This document shows positions 48,955 through 62,400 of a DNA stretch of 64,000 nucleotides, in pieces. The translations under genes and the position numbers were made by a program. Where the stretch lies: assembly GCF_032854445.1 (NCBI RefSeq), contig NW_027017990.1, forward strand, positions 84,124-148,123. The letters run 5' to 3'. Each line of letters begins with the position of its first letter. Position 1 is the first letter of the stretch. The notes below the pieces were generated by a model that was not told where the DNA came from, made no database searches, and worked only from the letters and a program-made list of their open reading frames with translations. Origin of the DNA: Liolophura sinensis. Its lineage: Eukaryota; Mollusca; Polyplacophora; Chitonida; Chitonidae.

Positions 48955-51154
48955 AATGTCTTTATCTACATGTAGAAAAACCACACCATTTGTATATAAA
49001 AAAAACACAAGGTACTTGATACAATCCGCTGTAAAAAGTACAATTGGACACTGACCCACATCAATAAGGTGCCAAAGGATGCGCAATTGGGCCAGGCATC
49101 TCCAGCTGTTGAAAAATTGCAAATTTCCTTGGTTTCCATGGAGTAAGAGCCGTTGCTGGGCACGTGATCTTGACATCATTGATTATTCATTTGTGGCTAC
49201 AGCCAAAAGTATTGGTCGGAGAGCAACGCGGTTTGCACCATTCGATTTCTCGTCACAAAATACGTCGGATTAGCCTCTTACCAGCAGCATTGGAACAGTT
49301 TTTCCACTTTTGGATTTTTGCCTGGTCTTTTTGCTTATTGAAATCGGCTACATTAGCTATGTACAATCGCGACTGGTCATTACTATATTCAATTTTTCAT
49401 TATAAGTTATGTGCCCTTCGGTAGCCCAGACGACGTCAAATCTTTGGGCCAAGCCCATTTAACTCACCCAGCAAATGTCTTACTTCTAAGTCGAAGACAA
49501 ACTCAATGTCTTTATCTACATGTAGAAAAACCACACCATTTGTATATAAAAAAAACAAAAGGTACTTGATACAATCCGCTGTAAAAAGTACAATTGAACA
49601 CTGACCCACATCAATAAGGTGCCAAAAGATGCGCAATTGGGCCAGGCATCTCCAGCTGTTGAAAAATTGCAAATTTCCTTGGTTTCCATGGAGTAAGAGC
49701 CGTTGCTGGGCACGTGATCTTGACATCATTGATTATTCATTTGTGGCTACAGCCAAAAGTATTGGTCGGAGAGCAACGCGGTTTGCACCATTCGATTTCT
49801 CGTCACAAAATACGTCGGATTAGCCTCTTACCAGCAGCATTGGAACAGTTTTTCCACTTTTGGATTTTTGCCTGGTCATTTTGCTAATTGAAATCGGCTA
49901 CATTAACTATGTACAATCGCGACTGGTCATTACTATATTCAACATTTCATTATAAGTTATGTGCCCTTCGGTAGCCCAGACGACGTCAAATCTTTGGGCC
50001 AAGCCCATTTAACTCACCCAGCAAATGTCTTACTTCTAAGACGAAGACAAACTCAATGTCTTTATCTACATGTAAAAAAACCACACCATTTGTATATAAA
50101 AAAAACACAAGGTACTTGATACAATCCGCTGTAAAAAGTACAATTGAACACTGACCCACATCAATAAGGTGCCAAAGGATGCGCAATTGGGCCAGGCATC
50201 TCCAGCTGTTGAAAAATTGCAAATTTCCTTGGTTTCCATGGAGTAAGAGCCGTTGCTGGGCACGTGATCTTGACATCATTGATTATTCATTTGTGGCTAC
50301 AGCCAAAAGTATTGGTCGGAGAGCAACGCGGTTTGCACCATTCGATTTCTCGTCACAAAATACGTCGGATTAGCCTCTTACCAGCAGCATTGGAACAGTT
50401 TTTCCACTTTTGGATTTTTGCCTGGTCTTTTTGCGAATTGAAATCGGCTACATTAACTATGTACAATCGCGACTGGTCATTACTATATTCAACTTTTCAT
50501 TATAAGTTATGTGCCCTTCGGTAGCCCAGACGACGTCAAATCTTTGGGCCAAGCCCATTTAACTCACCCAGCAAATGTCTTACTTCTAAGTCGAAGACAA
50601 ACTCAATGTCTTTATCTACATGTAGAAAAACCACACCATTTGTATATAAAAAAAACACAAGGTACTTGATACAATCCGCTGTAAAAAGTACAATTGAACA
50701 CTGACCCACATCAATAAGGTGCCAAAGGATGCGCAATTGGGCCAGGCATCTCCAGCTGTTGAAAAATTGCAAATTTCCTTGGTTTCCATGGAGTAAGAGC
50801 CGTTGCTGGGCACGTGATCTTGACATCATTGATTATTCACTTGTGGCTACAGCCAAAAGTATTGGTCGGAGAGCAACGCGGTTTGCACCATTCGATTTCT
50901 CGTCACAAAATACGTCGGATTAGCCTCTTACCAGCAGCATTGGAACAGTTTTTCCACTTTTGGATTTTTGCCTGGTCTTTTTGCTAATTTAAATCGGCTA
51001 CATTAACTGTGTACAATCGCGACTGGTCATTACTATATTCAACATTTCATTATAAGTTATGTGCCCTTCGGTAGCCCAGACGACGTCAAATCTTTGGGCC
51101 AAGCCCATTTAACTCACCCAGCAAATGTCTTACTTCTAAGTCGAAGACAAACTC
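48955..51154 (+). repeat. 4-mer HOR copy 2 (2,200 bp)
   Basis: Starts are 48955, 49505, 50055 and 50605. It repeats the order and markers of 46757-48954 (GCTTATT unit; CTAAGACGAAG unit; CATGTAAAAAAACC unit; TTCACTTGTGG with GCTAATTTAAATC unit) without the indels. Private changes are CAATTGGACACTG near 49043 and AACTGTGTAC near 51006. This copy is the better guide to the 4-mer. Confidence 0.85.
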
Positions 51155-53904
51155 AATGTCTTTATCTACATGTAGAAAAACCACACCATTTGTATATAAA
51201 AAAAACACAAGGTACTTGATACAATCCGCTGTAAAAAGTACAATTGAACACTGACCCACATCAATAAGGTGCCAAAGGATGCGCAATTGGGCCAGGCATC
51301 TCCAGCTGTTGAAAAATTGCAAATTTCCTTGGTTTCCATGGAGTAAGAGCCGTTGCTGGGCACGTGATCTTGACATCATTGATTATTCATTTGTGGCTAC
51401 AGCCAAAAGTATTGGTCGGAGAGCAACGCGGTTTGCACCATTCGATTTCTCGTCACAAAATACGTCGGATTAGCCTCTTACCAGCAGCATTGGAACAGTT
51501 TTTCCACTTTTGGATTTTTGCCTGGTCTTTTTGCTTATTGAAATCGGCTACATTAACTATGTACAATCGCGACTGGTCATTACTATATTTAACTTTTCAT
51601 TATAAGTTATGTGCCCTTCGGTAGCCCAGACGACGTCAAATCTTTGGGCCAAGCCCATTTAACTCACCCAACAAATGTCTTACTTCTAAGTCGAAGACAA
51701 ACTCAATGTCTTTATCTACATGTAGAAAAACCACACCACTTGTATATAAAAAAAACACAAGGTACTTGATACAATCCGCTGTAAAAAGTACAATTGAACA
51801 CTGACCCACATCAATAAGGTGCCAAAGGATGCGCAATTGGGCCAGGCATCTCCAGCTGTTGAAAAATTGCAAATTTCCTTGGTTTCCATGGAGTAAGAGC
51901 CGTTGCTGGGCACGTGATCTTGACATCATTGATTATTCATTTGTGGCTACAGCCAAAAGTATTGGTCGGAGAGCAACGCGGTTTGCACCATTCGATTTCT
52001 CGTCACAAAATACGTCGGATTAGCCTCTTACCAGCAGCATTGGAACAGTTTTTCCACTTTTGGATTTTTGCCTGGTCTTTTTGCTTATTGAAATCGGCTA
52101 CATTAACTATGTACAATCGCGACTGGTCATTACTATATTTAACTTTTCATTATAAGTTATGTGCCCTTCGGTAGCCCAGACGACGTCAAATCTTTGGGCC
52201 AAGCCCATTTAACTCACCCAACAAATGTCTTACTTCTAAGTCGAAGACAAACTCAATGTCTTTATCTACATGTAGAAAAACCACACCACTTGTATATAAA
52301 AAAAACACAAGGTACTTGATACAATCCGCTGTAAAAAGTACAATTGAACACTGACCCACATCAATAAGGTGCCAAAGGATGCGCAATTGGGCCAGGCATC
52401 TCCAGCTGTTGAAAAATTGCAAATTTCCTTGGTTTCCATGGAGTAAGAGCCGTTGCTGGGCACGTGATCTTGACATCATTGATTATTCATTTGTGGCTAC
52501 AGCCAAAAGTATTGGTCGGAGAGCAACGCGGTTTGCACCATTCGATTTCTCGTCACAAAATACGTCGGATTAGCATCTTACCAACAGCATTGGAACAGTT
52601 TTTCTACTTTTGGATTTTTGCCTGGTCTTTTTGCGAATTGAAATCGGCTACATTAACTATGTACAATCGCGACTGGTCATTACTATATTCAACTTTTCAT
52701 GATAAGTTATGTGCCCTTCGGTAGCCCAGACGACGTCAAATCTTTGGGCCAAGCCCATTTAACTCACCCAACAAATGTCTTACTTCTAAGTCGAAGACAA
52801 ACTCAATGTCTTTATCTACATGTAGAAAAACCACACCATTTGTATGTAAAAAAAACAAAAGGTACTTGATACAATCCGCTGTAAAAAGTACAATTGAACA
52901 CTGACCCACATCAATAAGGTGCCAAAGGATGCGCAATTGGGCCAGGCATCTCCAGCTGTTGAAAAATTGCAAATTTCCTTGGTTTCCATGGAGTAAGAGC
53001 CGTTGCTGGGCACGTGATCTTGACATCATTGATTATTCATTTGTGGCTACAGCCAAAAGTATTGGTCGGAGAGCAACGCGGTTTGCTCCATTTGATTTCT
53101 CGTCACAAAATACGTCGGATTAGCCTCTTACCAGCAGCATTGGAACAGTTTTTCTACTTTTGGATTTTTGCCTGGTCTTTTTGCTAATTGAAATCGGCTA
53201 CATTAACTATGTACACTCGCGACTGGTCATTACTATATTCAACTTTTCATTATAAGTTATGTGCCCTTCGGTAGCCCAGACGACGTCAAATCTTTGGGCC
53301 AAGCCCATTTAACTCACCCAACAAATGTCTTACTTCTAAATCGAAGACAAACTCAATGTCTTTATCTACATGTAGAAAAACCACACCATTTGTATATAAA
53401 AAAAACACAAGGTACTTGATACAATCCGCTGTAAAAAGTACAATTGAACACTGACCCACATCAATAAGGTGCCAAAGGATGCGCAATTGGGCCAGGCATC
53501 TCCAGCTGTTGAAAAATTGCAAATTTCCTTGGTTTCCATGGAGTAAGAGCCGTTGCTGGGCACGTGATCTTGACATCATTGATTATTCATTTGTGGCTAC
53601 AGCCAAAAGTATTGGTCGGAGAGCAACGCGGTTTGCACCATTCGATTTCTCGTCACAAAATACGTCGGATTAGCCTCTTACCAGCAGCATTGGAACAGTT
53701 TTTCCACTTTTGGATTTTTGCCTGGTCTTTTTGCGAATTGAAATCGGCTACATTAACTATGTACAATCGCGACTGGTCATTACTATATTCAACTTTTCAT
53801 TATAAGTTATGTGCCCTTCGGTAGCCCAGACGACGTCAAATCTTTGGGCCAAGCCCATTTAACTCACCCAGCAAATGTCTTACTTCTAAGTCGAAGACAA
53901 ACTC
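50605..53904 (+). repeat. 6-mer HOR copy 1 (3,300 bp)
   Basis: Starts are 50605, 51155, 51705, 52255, 52805 and 53355. Unit markers in order are: TTCACTTGTGG with GCTAATTTAAATC; GCTTATT with TATATTTAAC; the same again with CACCACTTG; TTAGCATCTTACCAACAGC with CATGATAAG; TTTGTATGTAAA, GCTCCATTTG and GTACACTCG; then a consensus unit. The second and third units are near duplicates of each other. The first unit is shared with the preceding 4-mer block. Confidence 0.87.
53355..53904 (+). repeat. Reference monomer close to the consensus (550 bp)
   Basis: This copy carries the commonest base at nearly every diagnostic site: poly-A tract with ACACAAGG, CCTTGG, TTTCCAC, CTTTTTGCGAATT, AACTTTT, AGTTATG, AAGCCC and CCCAGC. 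It makes a convenient reference. In monomer coordinates the order is: 12-bp palindrome at 11-22, TATATA plus A-tract at 39-51, an almost invariant core at about 125-345 with CACGTG at 207-212, a cluster of T-runs at 345-378, a variable segment at 371-450, and GACGTC near 478. Composition by hand count of a consensus unit is 122 C, 103 G and 19 CpG in 550 bp. No frame is open through the unit, and 550 is not a multiple of three, so the frame shifts by one at each unit. Confidence 0.9.
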
Positions 53905-56653
53905 AATGTCTTTATCTACATGTAGAAAAACCACACCATTTGTATATAAAAAAAACACAAGGTACTTGATACAATCCGCTGTAAAAAGTACAATTGAACA
54001 CTGACCCACATCAATAAGGTGCCAAAGGATGCGCAATTGGGCCAGGCATCTCCAGCTGTTGAAAAATTGCAAATTTCCTTGGTTTCCATGGAGTAAGAGC
54101 CGTTGCTGGGCACGTGATCTTGACATCATTGATTATTCACTTGTGGCTACAGCCAAAAGTATTGGTCGGAGAGCAACGCGGTTTGCACCATTCGATTTCT
54201 CGTCACAAAATACGTCGGATTAGCCTCTTACCAGCAGCATTGGAACAGTTTTTCCACTTTTGGATTTTTGCCTGGTCTTTTTGCTAATTTAAATCGGCTA
54301 CATTAACTATGTACAATCGCGACTGGTCATTACTATATTCAACATTTCATTATAAGTTATGTGCCCTTCGGTAGCCCAGACGACGTCAAATCTTTGGGCC
54401 AAGCCCATTTAACTCACCCAGCAAATGTCTTACTTCTAAGTCGAAGACAAACTCAATGTCTTTATCTACATGTAGAAAAACCACACCATTTGTATATAAA
54501 AAAAACACAAGGTACTTGATACAATCCGCTGTAAAAAGTACAATTGAACACTGACCCACATCAATAAGGTGCCAAAGGATGCGCAATTGGGCCAGGCATC
54601 TCCAGCTGTTGAAAAATTGCAAATTTCCTTGGTTTCCATGGAGTAAGAGCCGTTGCTGGGCACGTGATCTTGACATCATTGATTATTCATTTGTGGCTAC
54701 AGCCAAAAGTATTGGTCGGAGAGCAACGCGGTTTGCACCATTCGATTTCTCGTCACAAAATACGTCGGATTAGCCTCTTACCAGCAGCATTGGAACAGTT
54801 TTTCCACTTTTGGATTTTTGCCTGGTCTTTTTGCTTATTGAAATCGGCTACATTAACTATGTACAATCGCGACTGGTCATTACTATATTTAACTTTTCAT
54901 TATAAGTTATGTGCCCTTCGGTAGCCCAGACGACGTCAAATCTTTGGGCCAAGCCCATTTAACTCACCCAACAAATGTCTTACTTCTAAGTCGAAGACAA
55001 ACTCAATGTCTTTATCTACATGTAGAAAAACCACACCACTTGTATATAAAAAAAACACAAGGTACTTGATACAATCCGCTGTAAAAAGTACAATTGAACA
55101 CTGACCCACATCAATAAGGTGCCAAAGGATGCGCAATTGGGCCAGGCATCTCCAGCTGTTGAAAAATTGCAAATTTCCTTGGTTTCCATGGAGTAAGAGC
55201 CGTTGCTGGGCACGTGATCTTGACATCATTGATTATTCATTTGTGGCTACAGCCAAAAGTATTGGTCGGAGAGCAACGCGGTTTGCACCATTCGATTTCT
55301 CGTCACAAAATACGTCGGATTAGCCTCTTACCAGCAGCATTGGAACAGTTTTTCCACTTTTGGATTTTTGCCTGGTCTTTTTGCTTATTGAAATCGGCTA
55401 CATTAACTATGTACAATCGCGACTGGTCATTACTATATTTAACTTTTCATTATAAGTTATGTGCCCTTCGGTAGCCCAGACGACGTCAAATCTTTGGGCC
55501 AAGCCCATTTAACTCACCCAACAAATGTCTTACTTCTAAGTCGAAGACAAACTCAATGTCTTTATCTACATGTAGAAAAACCACACCACTTGTATATAAA
55601 AAAAACACAAGGTACTTGATACAATCCGCTGTAAAAAGTACAATTGAACACTGACCCACATCAATAAGGTGCCAAAGGATGCGCAATTGGGCCAGGCATC
55701 TCCAGCTGTTGAAAAATTGCAAATTTCCTTGGTTTCCATGGAGTAAGAGCCGTTGCTGGGCACGTGATCTTGACATCATTGATTATTCATTTGTGGCTAC
55801 AGCCAAAAGTATTGGTCGGAGAGCAACGCGGTTTGCACCATTCGATTTCTCGTCACAAAATACGTCGGATTAGCATCTTACCAACAGCATTGGAACAGTT
55901 TTTCTACTTTTGGATTTTTGCCTGGTCTTTTTGCGAATTGAAATCGGCTACATTAACTATGTACAATCGCGACTGGTCATTACTATATTCAACTTTTCAT
56001 GATAAGTTATGTGCCCTTCGGTAGCCCAGACGACGTCAAATCTTTGGGCCAAGCCCATTTAACTCACCCAACAAATGTCTTACTTCTAAGTCGAAGACAA
56101 ACTCAATGTCTTTATCTACATGTAGAAAAACCACACCATTTGTATGTAAAAAAAACAAAAGGTACTTGATACAATCCGCTGTAAAAAGTACAATTGAACA
56201 CTGACCCACATCAATAAGGTGCCAAAGGATGCGCAATTGGGCCAGGCATCTCCAGCTGTTGAAAAATTGCAAATTTCCTTGGTTTCCATGGAGTAAGAGC
56301 CGTTGCTGGGCACGTGATCTTGACATCATTGATTATTCATTTGTGGCTACAGCCAAAAGTATTGGTCGGAGAGCAACGCGGTTTGCTCCATTTGATTTCT
56401 CGTCACAAAATACGTCGGATTAGCCTCTTACCAGCAGCATTGGAACAGTTTTTCTACTTTTGGATTTTTGCCTGGTCTTTTTGCTAATTGAAATCGGCTA
56501 CATTAACTATGTACACTCGCGACTGGTCATTACTATATTCAACTTTTCATTATAAGTTATGTGCCCTTTCGGTAGCCCAGACGACGTCAAATCTTTGGGC
56601 AAGCCATTTAACTCACGCACCAAATGTCTTACTTCTAAATCGAAGACAAACTC
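53905..56653 (+). repeat. 6-mer HOR copy 2, first five monomers
   Basis: Starts are 53905, 54455, 55005, 55555 and 56105. Markers match 50605-53354 one for one at an offset of 3,300 bp. The one difference I noted is the private AACTGTGTAC of copy 1, which is the usual AACTATGTAC here. The match holds until about 56568, where an extra T (GCCCTTTCGG) begins the indel-dense tail. The sixth unit is replaced by the GCATCATTCG type at 56654. Confidence 0.85.
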
Positions 56654-57206
56654 AATGTCTTTATCTACATGTAGAAAAACCACACCATTTGTATATAAAA
56701 AAAACACAAGGTACTGATACAATCCGCTGTAAAAAGTACAATTGAACACTGACCCACATCAATAAGGTGCCAAAGGATGCGCAATTGGGCCAGGCATCTC
56801 CAGCTGTTGAAAAATTGCAAAATTTCCTTGGTTTCCATGGAGTAAGAGCCGTTGCTGGGCACGTGATCTTGACATCATTGATTATTCATTTGTGGCTACA
56901 GCCAAAAGTATTGGTCGGAGAGCAACGCGGTTTGCATCATTCGATTTCTCGTCACAAAATACGTCGGATTAGACTCTTACCAGCAGCATTGTAACAGCTT
57001 TTCTACTTTTGGATTTTTGCCTGGTCTTTTTGCGAATTGGAAATCGGCTACATTAACTATGTACAATCGCGACTGGTCATTACTATATTCAACTTTTCAT
57101 TATAAGTTATGTGCCCTTCGGTAGCCCAGACGACGTCAAATCTTTGGGGCCAAGCCCATTTTAACTCACCCAGCAAATGTCTTACTTCTAAGTCGAAGAC
57201 AAACTC
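55005..57206 (+). repeat. Second 4-mer HOR, copy 1
   Basis: Starts are 55005, 55555, 56105 and 56654. Units in order are: GCTTATT with TATATTTAAC; TTAGCATCTTACCAACAGC; GCTCCATTTG with GTACACTCG and CACGCACCAAATG; GCATCATTCG with TTAGACTC and ATTGTAACAGC. The order repeats immediately at 57207. Its first three units are shared with the 6-mer, so the two HORs overlap like a hinge. Confidence 0.78.
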
Positions 57207-59405
57207 AATGTCTTTATCTACATGTAGAAAAACCACACCATTTGTATATAAAAAAAAACACAGGTACTTGATACAATCCGCTGTAAAAAGTACAATTGAA
57301 CACTGACCCACATCAATAAGGTGCCAAAGGATGCGCAATTGGGCCAGGCATCTCAGCTGTTGAAAAATTGCAAATTTCCTTGGTTTCCATGGAGTAAGAG
57401 CCGTTGCTGGGCACGTGATCTTGACATCATTGATTATTCATTTGTGGCTACAGCCAAAAGTATTGGTCGGAGAGCAACGCGGTTTGCACCATTCGATTTC
57501 TCGTCACAAAATACGTCGGATTAGCCCTCTTACCAGCAGCATTGGAACAGTTTTTCCACTTTTGGATTTTTGCCTGGTCTTTTTGCTTATTGAAATCGGC
57601 TACATTAACTATGTACAATCGCGACTGGTCATTACTATATTTAACTTTTCATTATAAGTTATGTGCCCTTCGGTAGCCCAGACGACGTCAAATCTTTGGG
57701 CCAAGCCCATTTAACTCACCCAACAAATGTCTTACTTCTAAGTCGAAGACAAACTCAATGTCTTTATCTACATGTAGAAAAACCACACCACTTGTATATA
57801 AAAAAAACACAAGGTACTTGATACAATCCGCTGTAAAAAGTACAATTGAACACTGACCCACATCAATAAGTGCCAAAGGATGCGCAATTGGGCCAGGCAT
57901 CTCCAGCTGTTGAAAAATTGCAAATTTCCTTGGGTTTCCATGGAGTAAGAGCCGTTGCTGGGCACGTGATCTTGACATCATTGATTATTCATTGTGGCTA
58001 CAGCCAAAAGTATTGGTCGGAGAGCAACGCGGTTTGCACCATTCGATTTCTCGTCACAAAAATAGCTCGGATTAGCATCTTACCAACAGCATTGGAACAG
58101 TTTTTCTACTTTTGGATTTTTGCCTGGTCTTTTTGCGAATTGAAATCGGCTACATTAACTATGTACAATCGCGACTGGTCATTACTATATTCAACTTTTC
58201 ATGATAAGTTATGTGCCCTTCGGTAGCCCAGACGACGTCAAATCTTTGGGCAAGCCCATTTAACTCACCCAACAAATGTCTTACTTCTAAGTCGAAGACA
58301 AACTCAATGTCTTTATCTACATGTAGTAAAACCACACCATTTGTATGTAAAAAAAACAAAAGGTACTTGATACAATCCGCTGTAAAAAGTACAATTGAAC
58401 ACTGACCCACATCAATAAGGTGCCAAAGGATGCGCAATTGGGCCAGGCATCTCCAGCTGTTGAAAAATTGCAAATTTTCCTTGGTTTCCATGGAGTAAGA
58501 GCCGTTGCTGGGCACGTGATCTTGACATCATTGATTATTCATTTGTGGCTACAGCCAAAGTATTGGTCGGAGAGCAACGCGGTTTGCTCCATTTGATTTC
58601 TCGTCACAAAATACGTCGGATTAGCCTCTTACCAGCAGCATTGGAACAGTTTTTCTACTTTTGGATTTTTGCCTGGTCTTTTTGCTAATTGAAATCGGCT
58701 ACATTAACTATGTACACTCGCGACTGGTCATTACTATATTCAACTTTTCATTATAAGTTATGTGCCCTTCGGTAGCCCAGACGACGTCAAATCTTTGGGC
58801 CAAGCCCATTTAACTCACGCACCAAATGTCTTACTTCTAAATCGAAGACAAACTCAATGTCTTTATCTACATGTAGAAAAACCACACCATTTGTATATAA
58901 AAAAAACACAAGAGTACTTGATACAATCCGCTGTAAAAAGTACAATTGAACACTGACCCACATCAATAAGGTGCCAAAGGATGCGCAATTGGGCCAGGCA
59001 TCTCCAGCTGTTGAAAAATTGCAAATTTCCTTGGTTTCCATGGAGTAAGAGCCGTTGCTGGGCACGTGATCTTGACATCATTGATTATTCATTTGTGGCT
59101 ACAGCCAAAAGTATTGGTCGGAGAGCAACGCGGTTTGCATCATTCGATTTCTCGTCACAAAATACGTCGGATTAGACTCTTACCAGCAGCATTGTAACAG
59201 CATTTCTACTTTTGGATTTTTGCCTGGTCTTTTTGCGAATTGAAATCGGCTACATTAACTATGTACAATCGCGACTGGTCATTACTATATTCAACTTTTC
59301 ATTATAAGTTATGTGCCCTTCGGTAGCCCAGACGACGCCAAATCTTTGGGCCAAGCCATTTAACTCACCCAACAAATGTCTTACTTCTAAGTCGAAGACA
59401 AACTC
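57207..59405 (+). repeat. Second 4-mer HOR, copy 2, indel-rich
   Basis: Starts are 57207, 57757, 58306 and 58856. The substitution markers match 55005-57206, including CACGCACCAAATG and ATTGTAACAGC. Many isolated one-base indels differ between the copies: ATCTCAGCTG near 57352, TTAGCCCTC near 57525, AATAAGTGCC near 57868, TTGGGTTTCC near 57933, ATTCATTGTGG near 57990, GCCAAAGTATT near 58556. Confidence 0.77.
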
Positions 59406-62400
59406 AAATGTCTTTATCTACATGTAGAAAAAACCACACCATTTGTATATAAAAAAAACAAAAGGTACTTGATACAATCCGCTGTAAAAAAGTACAATTG
59501 AACACTGACCCACATCATAAGGTGCCAAAGGATGCGCAATTGGGCCAGGCATCTCCAGCTGTTGAAAAATTGCAAATTTCCTTGGTTTCCATGGAGTAAG
59601 AGCCGTTGCTGGGCCACGTGATCTTGACATCATTGATTATTCATTTGTGGCTACAGCCAAAAGTATTGGTCGGAGAGCAACGCGGTTTGCACCATTCGAT
59701 TTCTCGTCACAAAATACGTCGGATTAGCCTCTTACCAGGCAGCATTGGAACAGTTTTTCTACTTTTGGATTTTTGCCTGGTCTTTTTGCGAATTGAAATC
59801 GGCTACATTAACTATGTACAATCGCGACTGGTCCATTACTATATTCAACTTTTCATTATAAGTTATGTGCCCTTCGGTAGCCCAGACGACGACGTCAAAT
59901 CTTTGGGTCAAGCCCATTTAACTCACGCAACAAGTGTCTTACTTCTAAGTCGAAGACAAACTCAATGTCTTTATCTACATGTAGAAAAACCACACAACTT
60001 GTATATAAAAAAAACACAAGGTACTTGATACAATCCGCTGTAAAAAGTACAATTGAACACTGACCCACATCAATAAGGTGCCAAAGGATGCGCAATTGGG
60101 CCAGGCATCTCCAGCTGTTGAAAAATTGCAAATTTCCTTGGTTTCCATGGAGTAAGAGCCGTTGCTGGGCACGTGATCTTGACATCATTGATTATTCATT
60201 TGTGGCTACAGCCAAAAGTATTGGTCGGAGAGCAACGCGGTTTGCACCATTCGATTTCTCGTCACAAAATACGTCGGATTAGCCTCTTACAGCAGCATTG
60301 GAACAGTTTTTCCACTTTTGGATTTTTGCCTTGTCTTTTTGCTTATTGAAATCGGCTACATTAGCTATGTACAATCGCGACTGGTCATTACTATATTCAA
60401 TTTTTCATTATAAGTTATGTGCCTTCGGTAGCCCAGACGACGTCAAATCTTTGGGCCAAGCCCATTTTAACTCACCCAGCAAATGTCTTACTTCTAAGTC
60501 GAAGACAAACTCAATGTCTTTATCTACATGTAGAAAAACCACACCCATTTGTATATAAAAAAAAACACAAGGTACTTGATACAATCCGCTGTAAAAAGGT
60601 ACAATTGAACACTGACCCACATCAATAAGGTGCCAAAAGATGCGCAATTGGGCCAGGCATCTCCAGCTGTTGAAAAATTGCAAATTTCCTTGGTTTCCAT
60701 GGAGTAAGAGCCGTTGCTGGGCACGTGATCTTGGACATCATTGATTATTCATTTGTGGCTACAGCCAAAAGTATTGGTCGGAGAGCAACGCGGTTTGCAC
60801 CATTCGATTCTCGTCACAAAATACGTCGGATTAGCCTCTTACCAGCAGCATTGGAACAGTTTTTCCACTTTTGGATTTTTGCCTGGTCTTTTTGCTAATT
60901 GAAATCGGCTACATTAACTATGTACAATCGCGACTGGTCATTACTATATTCAACTTTTCATTATAAGTTATGTGCCCTTCGGTAGCCCAGACGACTTCAA
61001 ATCTTTGGGCCAAGCCCATTTAACTCACCCAACAAATGTCTTACTTCTAAGTCGAAGACAAACTCAATGTCTTTATCTACATGTAGAAAAACCACACCAT
61101 TTGTATATAAAAAAAACAAAAGGTACTTGATACAATCCGCTGTAAAAAGTACAATTGAACACTGACCCACATCAATAAGGTGCCAAAGGATGCGCAATTG
61201 GGCCAGGCATCTCCAGCTGTTGAAAAATTGCAAATTTCCTTGGTTTCCATGGAGTAAGAGCCGTTGCTGGGCACGTGATCTTGACATCATTGATTATTCA
61301 TTTGTGGCTACAGCCAAAAGTATTGGTCGGAGAGCAACGCGGTTTGCACCATTCGATTCTCGTCACAAAATACGTCGGATTAGCCTCTTACCAGCAGCAT
61401 TGGAACAGGTTTTTCTACTTTTGGATTTTTGCCTGGTCTTTTTTGCGAATTGAAATCGGCTACATTAACTATGTACAATCGCGACTGGTCATTACTATAT
61501 TCAACTTTTCATTATAAGTTATGTGCCCTTCGGTAGCCCAGACGACGTCAAATCTTTGGGCCAAGCCATTTAACTCACCCAACAAATGTCTTACTTCTAA
61601 GTCGAAGACAAACTCAATGTCTTTATCTACATGTAGAAAAACCACACATTTGTATATAAAAAAAACAAAAGGTACTTGATACAATCCGCTGTAAAAAGTA
61701 CAATTGAAACACTGACCCACATCAATAAGGTGCCAAAGGATGCGCAATTGGGCCAGGCATCTCCAGCTGTTGAAAAATTGCAAATTTCCTTGGTTTCCAT
61801 GGAGTAAGAGCCGTTGCTGGGCACGTGATCTTGACATCATTGATTATTCATTTGTGGCTACAGCCAAAAGTATTGGTCGGAGAGCAACGCGGTTTGCACC
61901 ATTCGATTTCTCGTCACAAAATACGTCGGATTAGCCTCTTACCAGCAGCATTGGAACAGTTTTTTCCACTTTTGGATTTTTGCCTGGTCATTTTGCTAAT
62001 TGAAATCGGCTACATTAACTATGTACAATCGCGACTGGTCATTACTATATTCAACATTTCATTATAAGTTATGTGCCCTTCGGTAGCCCAGACGACGTCA
62101 AATCTTTGGGCCAAGCCCATTTAACTCAACCCAGCAAATGTCTTACTTCTAAGACGAAGACAAACTCAATGTCTTTATCTACATGTAGAAAAACCACACC
62201 ATTTGTATATAAAAAAAAACACAATGTACTTGATACAATCCGCTGTAAAAAGTACAATTGAACACTGACCCACATCAATAAGGTGCCAAAGGATGCGCAA
62301 TTGGGCCAGGCATCTTCAGCTGTGAAAAATTGCAAATTTCCTTGGTTTCCATGGAGTAAGAGCCGTTGCTGGGCACGTGATCTTGACATCATTGATTATT

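Noticed and set aside
53286-53579. Minus-strand 97-codon ORF starting MMSRSRAQQ, repeated in most monomers
   Set aside because: It recurs only because the DNA recurs. Changes in A-tract length shift its frame and give 70-, 72-, 92- or 97-codon versions in different units. It overlaps other open frames on both strands and has no recognisable domain.
53479-53673. Plus-strand 64-codon ORF (MRNWARHL...) and 86-codon ORF (MILTSLI...) in each monomer
   Set aside because: They overlap each other and the minus-strand ORF, have no recognised motif, and sit in the conserved core, so their persistence follows from DNA conservation. The 86-codon frame is interrupted in many units by GCTAATT.
59606-60028. 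Longest ORF in the window (140 codons); also 136 codons at 1456-1866
   Set aside because: Both lie in indel-dense zones and arise because an indel joins two frames. Clean monomers do not have them.
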